Part shown: positions 23,165-35,100 of the stretch, piece by piece
Layout of the letters: each line of letters begins with the position of its first letter
Numbering within the stretch: the stretch's first letter is position 1
Origin: Eutreptiella sp. 'Long Island Sound 2002'
Lineage: Eukaryota; Euglenozoa; Euglenophyceae; Eutreptiales; Eutreptiaceae
Length of the DNA: 64,000 nucleotides
Assembly: GCA_964036045.1 (NCBI GenBank)
Contig: OZ038389.1
Span: 37,147,998 to 37,211,997, forward strand
Reading direction: 5' to 3'
Program-made: the position numbers and the translations under genes
The notes under the pieces: model-generated
Told to the model about the DNA's origin: nothing
What the model saw: only the letters and a program-made list of their open reading frames with translations
Database searches by the model: none

Positions 23165-26100
23165 AGCGGCAAAGCCCCCGACGGTGGCTCCGGCTGCCCC
23201 CGAATTGCCTCCAAAGCCCCCACCTGTTGCGAAGCCGGCCAAGGGCCCGGCGGCGGTGAAGCCCCCATCTGCTGCGAAGCCCCCGACGGCTGCGAAGCCC
23301 TCGCCCCCACCGCCGCAACCGTCCCGGGTTGCACCCCAACCGTCCTCGGCTCCGGCCGCCCCTAAGCCCCCATTGCCACCGCGCCCACAGCCGGCCAAAC
23401 CGGGTGCCCAGCAAGTTCCCCATGCGAGTCAGCAGCCACCCGCCTCCCAGACCCAGGCCCAGCCTGCATCCAGACCCAGACCCGCAAATGCCCCAGGAGG
23501 TGCGTGCTGCCTATGGGAATGCTTCCTGTGTGCCGTAGGTGCTGCAGGGTACGGGTAATCAGCCGTGGGGTGATTAGCACCGCAGTGATTTTCCTCAATT
23601 TTGGGTGAAGGAAGTAGGTCAAACGGGCACTACGGCGATGCACAATACTCAAAACGGACAAAAATGTTGCGATAACTCCCCATTCAAAAGTACGGTTCAC
23701 AAAAGCAAAAGTTCCCCATATTCCATGATGATGCTCCAAATTGCGCGCCGCAGGTGACGCAGACGCCGCAAGGATTAGCGTTCCCTATCGTTGGTGAGTA
23801 GAGCAACGGGCGGGGGAGGTGCAGGTGAACAATTCCAGTCCCGGGGGTTGCGGGGTCAGGAACCAGAGTTGGCAAACCTTGATACCACCAGAACACTCAC
23901 CGAGTCACCGAGTGTGCAGGGCTCACTGCAGGCTCAAGGAGATCAAGGTTGGAAGGGGGAGAGGGCTGTGGTATTGGCCGCACATTGGGCAGTCGATGCG
24001 GGTTTTGTCTTCGTGGTTTACCGCCCTGTTCCAAGATATTGGGTGAACAGCGCAACCTGCCCCCCACCTCCTGTTGAATGTCAGTGTGAACAGAGCTACT
24101 TGCAGGTGGATAGTCTGTGTGGACAGGCAGGCGGATAGGCTGTGTGGACAGAACCATTTGTCGGCAGAAAGTGTGTACCGAGCCGCTTGCAGGTGGATGG
24201 GCAATGTGGATGTCGGTGACCCCTGATTGTCTCTCGCGCCTGTTTGCGAAACTCAGGGTTGTTGTTGAATTGGTGAGGGCCGAGTGCACTAAGCACCGCT
24301 TATCAGTGTCCCAGGGGGTGGGAAGGGCAACCAGGCGTGCGACCGGCAATGTTGCAGTGCTACTAGTGGGTGAACCGTGAGGACCTGCATCACCAGGCAT
24401 CCAGAGGGCAAGGTGGTGGTGTGTTCCGTGGCATGGACGGGAGGGAAGAGGTGCTCCAGGGGCAAGGGAGTGGGTTTTCGAAATGCATTGCCACTCGCTG
24501 TCTCTCTCTTTTGTAGACAGCATATCAACGCTCCTCTACTCCTACTCGACATCACATCCCAGCGGCAAACTACCTCCCAAACCGCCTGCGAAAGTACCTG
24601 CCAAAGTGCCACCTCAGGGGCCACTTGCCAGTGGCAGAGCAGGTCCCTGCTGTCCGGGCCAGGGCAGGGGCTGTGCGTACCCAAGCTTCAGAGGGGGCGA
24701 TGTGAAGGTTGCTGGGGTTCTTGGCGGTTCTTGCTTCAGGAAGTCATTGAATGTCTTTCCAAAGACGAGTGCACAGGGGAAAGTGCAAGTGAATAGCATA
24801 GGACACGGTGTGTGGGCCCAGGACCACACCAGCAAGTTGCAGGCGTCAGTCCATTCACCCCCACCAAGGGGCCTTGTGCAATTTGGCGACCTGAAAATTG
24901 CTCTGCGGGGGGGGGGGGGGGGGTGACATGGACGCCCGCCGAAGGAGGGGGGGGGTTGGAGAAATGGGGTTCCGTGTCGGGCCCTTTGTTTTGTGTAAGA
25001 GTGGATGTTGGCGCCGAAGGCAGGAACACAAAATTTTGGCCCGAAAAAGTTTTTTCCACCAATAATCCCCCCCCCCCCCCCCCCACATTTGAGTAGTCAA
25101 AATGATCAGCGCGACGTGGGTATCATTTTGAGCCATAGATGTTGGGTTGACCCCCCCCCCCCCCGGACCGGCAGGTCGGGCACCCCCGCCCTGAACCCCC
25201 CCTCCCGTCACGGCGGCCAAGGAGGGGGGGGGGTTGGGAAAATGGGCCTCCGTGTCACCCCCCCCCCCCCCGCAGAGCAATTTTCTTCCCGCCTTTGTTC
25301 GCTCATTTCTAAGAAATGGCACGGGTTTGGTAGCGCCAGAATTTGCACATTCAGATTTTCCTTGACACGGAATATCCCCCCCCCCCCTTGACACGGAATA
25401 TCCCTCCCCCCCCCCAGTAGTTGGAACAAGCACATATTGTTTCGCCGGCGATCAAACCGCACGGACCAACGCCACAGAACTCCCACGCGGGGAACCTCCG
25501 GAGTGGAGCTGGTACTTGGAGGCTGTCAGCTGTGGTAGGGGTCTGCCCAATCCGTCTACAGTGCGGCAACTGCCCGACCCACGATCAACAGGGCACAGCC
25601 GCGCCACACCTGAGCAGACGTGCTCGTAGTGTTCGGCAGGGAAACGGTATCTCACCAAAAAGTGGCCACGTTTCATGAACTTTTCAGTGATACCCACCCT
25701 CTGCCCATCCAGAATTCAGTAAGAGCCTGCGGTATACAGTGCACGGCTCCGTGGGACCGAGCTCTGCCTGATCACGTCTGAGGGGCCAGACGCTCGTGGC
25801 AAGTCTGCCCCTCGGCAAACAGGTCAGTACCCTCGTCGCGCGCACTCCCCCTGTTCTTCAGGTGATGCGGCAGGACCCAGGCATCCAGCCCCACAGCAAT
25901 CCCACGCCGCCATCCCGCAAGCGCCGCACGGCAATCTCTACGGTGTGCCCATTGCCCACGACCGCCTCTGTCCGTCCCATCGGGGCCTGCGTAGGCCGGC
26001 CCGGCGTGGCACGAATCGCATGAACGATCCATGTGCACGGCGCAAGGGCAGGAAGGCGCTGCTTCTACGAGCGTTCCCTCCGCCCGCATTGACCATACGA

Positions 26101-29100
26101 CCCTCAGTCGTGTGTATTCTCTGAACGTAGAATGCGCTCATTCTGCTCGCGCGTCGGGTATTGCCTTTATTGCTGGTCACCCGCTGGCCTTTGCCCCCGT
26201 GCATCTCTGTAGACCCTCCGGAAATCGGCGCCATGGAGTGCTCCGGACCGCGCCCCCCGCCGCCGCCGTACGCGCGCGCTGCCGCCCCTCCCCCGGCCCC
26301 TGTCAATGTCCCGTTCTCCGCGAGCTGCCCGTCGCAGAGCAGTGGGACGCCCCCTGCGGTGCCGGCGACCAGTTCAGGTCCTTTGACCGCGGACCCCGCC
26401 GCACCGGACCGGATTGAAGTGTCCCATTTGGCCTGGAACAAGGCCCTGGGATTGCCTGCCAGGCATCGCTCTCAGCCGCCAGGTCTGTGACGGGCTTTGT
26501 TTTATCAGGAATTGATACGTAAGGGCCTCACGCACACAGAAACACAGCGAGGCAGGCTCTGGACGGCCTGTGGACAGAGGCGCGTGGACGGCAAAAACAG
26601 TCAAACGACCCCGGCAACAACCAGCACAATACGCACGCACGCACGCGCTTGTTTGGCTTGCTTTGTCTGGTCAAAGCGGCATCCTGTGCCGAATGGTGTT
26701 GTGTGGGATGGCACCAATGGGAATACCCCTGAATCCCTGTCGCCATTTTTATGGCAGATGCTGCAATGGTTTTGACACCCGATGCCTCGTTGTAAAACAT
26801 ATTTCAATATTTTCACGGACCATTGTTTTTTTTGGGAGGGCCGAGGAAGACGAGAAACCACTTTTCAGTTTCTTTTATGGACCATTACCTTGGGATGCCC
26901 GCGGTGGAGATACCGGACGCGGCCCGCGTAACACGACCAGTCGTAGGGCGATGGATGGCCTAATACGCGAAACACTCTCCTTTCAATTCGTTTAGGGACC
27001 ATGGCTTCCTTTGGGGAACACACGGGTCAGAAAAGGGAGGCGAAGGGGGGGGGATTATGCATGTGCATAATTGTGCATAATTGTTGCATAATGGTCTGCT
27101 CCACTCTTGTCCAATGCAGTTTGTTGTTGTGTTTATTGTGGACAATTTTGTCCAGCAAAATGCACCTGCACCTGCTTCCACTGCTGAAGATGTTTTGCCG
27201 GACGATGAAATTCTTCCACCATCTGAAAATGAGGGAGAGCAACTTGATTTTCTGACCAAAATAGGCATGAATGGCTGCTGCAGATTTCTCTGTGTTGTCT
27301 GTTTGTGGGGGATCGCAATCCCAGGTTCCCTCTTGTTTGCAATCCCTGTCTGCCTTCGTTGCAATGCAGCCCGCATAGTCGTGCATAATTGTGCATAATT
27401 GTGCATAATTGTGCATTGCATAATCCAGGGCCCCTGCGTGCATACAATCCCCCCCCCCCTGGATTGTGCTCTTTTTCTGTTGGTCTAGGACACCAAGGCA
27501 GCGACCAAACACTCCCGAAGCACAAGGGACATCAAGGGGGAGGGGGATGAGGGGGGGGGGCGCACGGTAGTTTGTTCAAGGGTTCTGCCACCTTTTTTTT
27601 GTTTTTTTTTTTGCAAATACAGGAATCCAACAAACAGTCCTGGGGTTCTTGTTGGCACCGCAAGGGGGGGCGTCCACCACACACACCTCCCCCGCTTTCG
27701 GTTGCTGGAAGAGTTCTGATGCGGTGGTCGGCCGGGGTTGGCCAGGCCCCCGGGGGGGGAGGCAACTGGGCCTCGCACACGCGGAAACACGGCGAGGCAT
27801 GTCGTGGACGACCCAGACGTGGAGGGGCGTGGGCGGCAAAAGCCGTAAAACGACCACCGGTGCGACGACTGCTGGGCCCCGCTGACGCGCCGCCGGCACC
27901 ACAAAGGACCACTGGCCGCCGCAGCCGTCAGAAAGCGTTGACCCGACGCAACATGCGGAGGGAAGAACGGGTGACTGTCCAGGGCCCCGTAAAGAAACCG
28001 CAACCCGACGGAATGTCGCGCGGGGGCGAGGGTGTCGAACATTTCGTGGCACGCCTGAATGCAGTTGCAGCGCACCGTTTGGCGAGCCTGCGTGAGACGC
28101 GGAACCCCGAACCCGAATGACCTCCTGAATGTTAGCGGCATTCCATTCCTCCGGGCACAGCCTTCCGACGCCCCAGCGCTTGGCAGCGATGCCTGGTGCC
28201 CGATGGCTGTGCCAGGTGAAGATGTGTGTGCCGGCGGTTCCACTGCTCCCCCGAAGGGCGCACCCTGCCCCCCCCCCCCCCATATTCGCCCACAGGGTGG
28301 AGGCACATACCGCCTTTGTGTGATGTCGTGGAGTTCCTCGCCGTTGTACCTCTGACGTGGGGTGCAATAGAGCAGCAGCCGGCCTGGCATCCCGGCGGGC
28401 ACCCGCGAGCTGTGCAGAAGGCAGCATCCGTCCAAGTTCAGCTGACCACCGATCAACTCAATTACCTAAAAAGTTCAACGACGTGCCTTTGGGTGGGCGA
28501 ATTCGTAGGTCATCCCCTTTCTGCGTGTGTTGTGCGACGTAAGTGTCATCGCACGTCGAATTGGCGCATATTGGGCGCATGGCGGATGCATAGCGTAGAG
28601 TGGAACCATAGTGGGATCGATGGGTGTGTAGAGGGGGCATAGCGGGGACAAAGTGGGCGTACAGAGGGCGCACAGTGGCTGCATAGTGGGCGCATAGTGG
28701 GGGTGCAGTGGCGCAGAGGCAGAGAAGAATATAAGCGGACGCACAACGGGCGCCTCGAGGCCGCGGATTTGGACGTGGGCGCGTAGAGGGTGCAGCGTGG
28801 GATCGCAGAGGGCGCATGGAGGGCGCTCTTGAAAGGCCATCAGCGCCGCAAAGTCATTCAACATTGGCCAAAGCCAAAGGCGTGTGTGGGTCTGTCCTTC
28901 GTCCCTGTTGGAGTACTGTGGGCGCAACGGTGGGGGGCGCGTGCACGGCGCGCACCCGCTGTGCAGTGCAGTCGTGCAATGAAGGGCAGAAGTACGTGAC
29001 AGAACACGTTGCAGCAAAGACAGCGGAAATCCGCAGAAAAGGTTGGGAAACTGGAGACAACAGCGTTCCCGAGGGCCAGCGTACCGCCCTCCCGGGACCC

Positions 29101-32100
29101 AGGACCTCCAGGAACTCTAAAAGCACCCAACCGCCATTGCCCACACATCTACGCCATCAGAGGCTGCAGACCCGCGGCACCAACGAAAGCAGCAAATAGA
29201 CTGTTCACTCGTTCGCCGTGCTGTTTTTACTTCTTCTTTTCGTTGCAAGAAGGGCTGCACCTATCCCCCCCCTGAGGTCCAGGTGTGAGAAGCGAGGGTT
29301 GCGTGAGCAACTCGAGCAACAAGCATGTGAGGCCCGAAGGCTGCACGCGACTCGCAACAGTCCGATTTCGACCAGCTCCCCCCGTGCCCTTGCCCTCCGG
29401 GAGCTCCGTTGGCACACGCTACCAAGGGAAAAGAAGGGTGAGTAGGAAGGTCAGGATAGGTCATGCAGGGAGAGGGAGGGCACAAATGGAGTCAGAGGCC
29501 GTTGGGCGCCGCCCCCTACGAAGGGAAAGGGTTCAAGGGAAGGGCAAGGGGAAGTGGCGGGAGGCCAATAGGCGCCGCCAGCTGCAGACAGCGACACAAC
29601 CAGGCGTGATGCTAAACCTCCCCACCCCCTCCCTCTGCCTTCCTCTTGCCCCCTCCCGCTCCCTGAGGCATGCAACGGTGCTCTGCTCGGACACCTGTGG
29701 ATCCGCCCTCACTCATGTCTGCGATGCAGAGGATGCAAAGGACGGTGAGCGCTTGGCCCGGTGGAACATGTTCCTGGGCATCCGCGTGAATGGCACGCAG
29801 GTGGAACGGAAGTACTTTGCTCCGAAGAAGTACAACCAAAAAAAGTACCGAGGGGTGACGCTGATCAACATCAAAGACGCCCATATTGCTCCGGGTATGC
29901 CTCGATGCGGTCGTCTTATTGCTTTGCGGAGTGAAGCAGTCTTTCGGTGATGATTGGGGGGGATGGCTGCTACACAACAGGTATGGGAGGGCGTCCTAAT
30001 AGAGAGACGACATTGTAGCGTGGATCTCCCCCCCCCAAAACAGCCTGTAGAAGATCCATTGTCTTTGAACTGCTGGTATTGTGCTATGGCCGCTGTACCC
30101 AGCCTCGATGCCCATTACTGCTGTGGTGGAGGCGTTCCCAGATCTAAGTCGAGTGCCAGCGAGACATTTCTGCACGTGCCTCATGCATTTGCAGGGCACA
30201 TGTATGTGGTACTCAGTCCACCCGGTACAGAGTAGGGCAGTGTGTATTGGGCATTGCCTGGAGCTACCAGGGGAGGGGGGAAAATGGTTTGCGCGCGGGG
30301 GGTTCAAGCCCCTTGAAGGAGGGGTTGGGGGTTGGGAAAGGGGCTCCCGTGATAGACCTATTGCTGAATCCTTATTTGGGGTCCCTTTCTACCCCATCCT
30401 GGGGCCCCGAGACGGCAGGTGTTATGTAGCCACTTTGCCCACATGTGGGCCCCCAAGAGGGCAGGGGTTATGCCCCCACTGCCCAAACTTCTACCACCAG
30501 CTCCAGCTCCAACTCTAGCTCCAACTCCAGCTCTGACTGCACCGCTGCTTCAGCTTCGGATGCTGAGTCTGCTTCTGATTCCTATTCCTCAGATTTGACA
30601 TCTGCATCCCAGTAGTTTGTGCCAACGGGAGGCCCAGGTGGGGCGCTACATCCTCCATTTTTCTTTGTGCCATTAGATGTGGTCGGAAATGACCGGACAT
30701 AAGTACCACCACTGTTGGCAGAGGGTTGGGGGGCTTAGGTATGGTCCCCGTCACGGGAGCCCTGAAGGGGGGGGGTCTTAGAACGGGGCTCCAATGACCC
30801 TCCCCCTTCCGCAAACCTTTTTTCTTCCAACCCAGCTACAGGGCACAACCACCCTGTTGTCGTGCAAGTTGATGGTACCAGTATGGGGCGTGAAGGCGCA
30901 TGTGGCGGCCAAGGGGACCCACTACATGCACCTGTGTAGCATTCTGCACCAGGGCAGCACCGATGGTATGAGGCATCAGAGGCGCAATGCTGAATGCGCA
31001 AGTATGCGTCTGCTATCTTCTACACCTGTGTTTGACCGGACGGGAACAAGCCCGGGTGCTGTCCCGCTCAGCATTCCCAGCCATTATCAGCAGCGCGGGG
31101 TGGCCTGTGACGCCGTGATAGGTCCGCTTCTCAGTTAACGAGAGCACTCCAGGATCCATCAATTTGGTGAGTGGACACCCACCCCAGCCTCGCCCACCCC
31201 CCCACCCCAGGAGGGTCCATGGAGTGGCAGGTATGCGGTATCTCGAGGCTGCTGGGTTGGGCTCCAGTCCTGCATTCCTGAGTGCCATGGCTCTTTGCCT
31301 GCCTGCATTCTTTGCCCGCTCCCCTGAACTGCTGCTGAGGCCACCACCAGGGATGGATGTAATAGGGACCGAATTATTTTGGTGGAGGTGAGGAGGGGCT
31401 GGGGGCTCTGCGGGGCCTGAGATGGCGAAATGATGATTACGAAACTCCTTTGTCACTCTCATGGTAAAGGGTAAATTTCTGCGCCGAAGCCGCCGATTTT
31501 TTTTCCTGAGAGCCAAAAGTGGTCCAGAATCTCGAAAAAAATTTCTTCAAAAGAAATGTTACAAGGCCCATCAAATTGATCAGCGGAATGTGCTGAACAC
31601 GAAGATGTATGTGCTGGGGGCTAAAAAATCTTTTTTTTAGGGTCAAAAGTGGTGAAAATTGGCCGACCGAATTTCGTCATTGTCATTTTGTCATCGGGGG
31701 GTGGGGATTCTGTAGGGGGGGGGGCGGACCGCCCCACACTATATCCATCCCTGGCCACCACCCCAAGCCCCGCCCCCCCCCCCCCCCCCCGCCCCGCAAA
31801 CGGTTGCATGGTGGTATGTCCTCTGTCAACATGCCTCTGCCTCTCCGGCTGGTACTGGCGGGCAATCCATGCCAATACCGCCTTCGGGGAGGCAAAGGAG
31901 CAGCGTCCTGACGAGGTGCTGCTCCAGCGGTGGTGATGGTGCCCCCCCCTCCCCCCCGGGTGCGAGCCCCCGCAGTGGCTCAGATGTTTCATGCCAAATC
32001 CTAACAAAGACACGTCGCGCCCCCCAAATCCAAATCCCTCCTCCCTCCTCCCTCCTCCCTCCTCCTCCCGCCCCCTCGGCCCTCCACTAATACTGTCTTC

Positions 32101-35100
32101 TCAGCCTCCACGATGGTCTTCAATTTGCACAAAGAGCTGTGGGAGTTTCGAGATGTGGTCAAGTCTTCCCTGAATTTCGATGTCGGGCACTTTGTGGTCT
32201 GCATGGGCCGGTCGCTGCAGCCGCAGGAGTTCGTCAAAAAACACCTTCAGGCCATGCCCTTCCATCGGTACAGGGCCGTGCGGACGCTGGAGGACGCGGA
32301 CGAGGTCTCTCTGATCGGGGGCGTCATCGAACTGACGTTGAACGATCCCATGAGCTACCAGCGGTGCGTTCTGAACCCCGAGCCTCCGCCTTTTGCTCCG
32401 CACTCTTGCGTACTCACGCCTCTAGCTAAGCGGACGTAATGCATTGTGCGTCCAATCACCCAAAAAGGTCAATTTATGAAGCACAAACAAATCATCCCGA
32501 GGGTACACAATGGAATGTTTGATCACTTTGGGAGGTCAGCATACCAACACAGAAAGCGCCTAAACCTCCCCCCTGAAAGTAAGACCGGGGGTCTTACTTT
32601 CAGTCCGGCTGGTCCTGGGTCCCAAGAGGGGTCTTACTTTTGGGGGGGGGCTTACTTTTGGGTTCATCCACTTTGCTGCCACTTCACCTTTCCCGACACA
32701 GAAAATGTCTGAGCCCATGCTTTTAGACGACCTGCAGCTGGAGGAAACTGACACCATTGACGAGGTAGAGTCATCTGATGATTCAGAATTTGAAGTTGTT
32801 GAGGCTCCTGTGAATGATGGTTGCCCTCTTTCAAAGCAAAGCAGAAACCTATCACCTCGTGGTTCAAATCTCAGTAAATATGTGACGGATGATCGTGGAT
32901 TGTATGAGTGGTAGACCAAAATGTGTTGCTGCCGTGCATGTGCCACTAAGGGGGTCTTACTTTTGGGACGGCTGGTCCTGAGCCTGCAAGGGGGTCTTAC
33001 TTTTGGGGGGGTCTTACTTTTGGGGCGGGGTCTTACTTTCGGGGGGGGGTTTAGACATTTTCACAGAGTACCCAAGCACTCTCCAGTGCCTGAAAAAGCG
33101 AAGAGTCTTGGTTGTTTTGTGGATACTTTCAAAAAGCATTTGTACAGCGTGTCTTTGGTCTTCAAGATTTGAAATGCGCTGAGAATTGTGCCACACCACC
33201 TCATCCCGCACGCACCAATGTGGTTGTGCTGCACCGATCCCCCATGTCACCCCCTCGGAAGGGCTGGGGCAGATCACACGTGGTCATGATTGCACAGCGG
33301 CGTAGCGTCATCCTCAGCCGCGCGGACTTTGGTCCTCTGTCATAATAGATCGGTGCTCCCCAAAGAAGGAGGTTTTCCAGATCCAGGCGGCAGTTGAAAA
33401 CAAGGGACCGAGTAAAACGGACCAGGCCCCGGTTCCACTTGAGGTTGGAGCACATGCCTTCTACGCCGGTGAGTACGCTAGAAAGGGAGTGGGGTCCGCC
33501 CAGCCGCCACCATCCCTTGGTACACACCGTGTATCAAGGTGGTGCTCTGGAGAAAGCAGCTCGAACAGAAAATCGACCCTTCTGAAAAGGAGTTCTTCTA
33601 CACTTTTTTCCGCGGAGGTTCTGCTTGTTTCTGTTCACTACTCTTCTGAACACTGCTCGCTGGGTGCCTTCACTGGTGCAGACGCTGACATGTCCTGTTT
33701 TGTTACCTCTCATAGTGAATGGTGAAGGGGATTCACAGCACTTGTGTATATTCAAAAGGCTCCGAATGAAAAGGGAATTGAAAAAACCCAAAACCGGAAT
33801 TGGCCCGCCTTTGGACCTTCCCGCTCACGCCGGGGGGGGTCGGGGTCGGGAAATGAACTGAACCAGACTACGCCTTGCCACCACCTCAGCACTTTCCGTG
33901 ACATTCTCAATAAAAGCCTCAGGGTGGCAGTAAAGTGGTTACACAACCCCTGCCAATCGCGGTCCCCTTGGCAAAACTGCTGTTCCCCTTTTGGCGGGTC
34001 TGGAGGGGCTGGGTGGGCGGAGCCCACCGGTGACTGCCCCTGCGATGCAGCCCCACCAAACCAATAAGACTGAGGTGAGGTGCAGACAACGCACGTGCGA
34101 CCACTTGCATGGGCACCTACACACGCGCGCCCACAGAAAGAGGCGATAGGATGCCAGTGAGCCCCCGCGCTATGACCGCCTGTCGCGCAGGATCGAACAC
34201 CCGGTGCGGGGCAAAGAGTGCACGCATCTGGGGTGCTCGGACCTGGGCACCCTCCTGAAGGCGTCCGTGGAGATGAAGGACTCGTTCGACTGGAAGTGCG
34301 TCATTTGTGGCGTCGATATGTCCAGCCTCGTCTACGACCCCGAGGTACGTCGCAGCGGGTGTGGCTTGCACGGGTCCGCCTAGCCGACTGGTTGACACTT
34401 CGGCGATGCCGCCAATTCACCCGCCCGACCGCCAATCACCGTCCTCAAATGGACCTCTGCCTCCGTCAAGGGGGCAGGATGGCCCTCCCCTCCCGCCCGA
34501 ATCATTGTGTCGGAGTGGCGCACACGCCCGCAGGGGCCCAACAGCTGATGAGTTGCCGCGAGCGTCCGCCAGGTCACGTGTGATCAGAAGGATCTGGGTC
34601 CTACCCCCCCCCCCCCTGTATATGCCACGCCCTTGTCCAAGCTACAGTAGGCGTAGGGACCGCAATAATTTTGTACATAATTTAATGACGTACAAAATGT
34701 AGTGCGGCCACATAAGACATGGGTTTGCCGTCACATGTGCCAATTTCAGCACATGTGGCACCCTGCTGGTGCACCAGGAATTTTTTTTTTAGTCTGATGC
34801 ATCCCATAGGTCCTGAATTGCCAATTTCAGCACATGTGGCCTGCGCACGTGTGTGTCGGCAGTTGTATGTGTTGCGCGCAAGCCACACCCTTGTCCAAGC
34901 TACAGTAGGCGTAGGGACTGTAATAATTGTGTACATTGGCGTAGCTTATCCAGAGGGGGGGGGTTACTGAGTCGGACACTAGACATGGCGGGTTCCTACT
35001 GAATTCTGGATTCGACAGGAGCGGATATTACTGAGTGGCACGTGGCGTGGGGCTGAGTCCTAACGAGACTGGATTCCCATACCGGACGCTGGCGGCATGT

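Noticed and set aside
27485-28456. 323- and 283-codon minus ORFs
   Set aside because: They cross repeat R2 copy D and run antisense into the PINIT exon of the SUMO ligase, so they are shadows.
32860-32880. tRNA gene suggested by GGTTCAAATCTC
   Set aside because: The B-box-like sequence has no matching A box, acceptor stem or anticodon arm around it.
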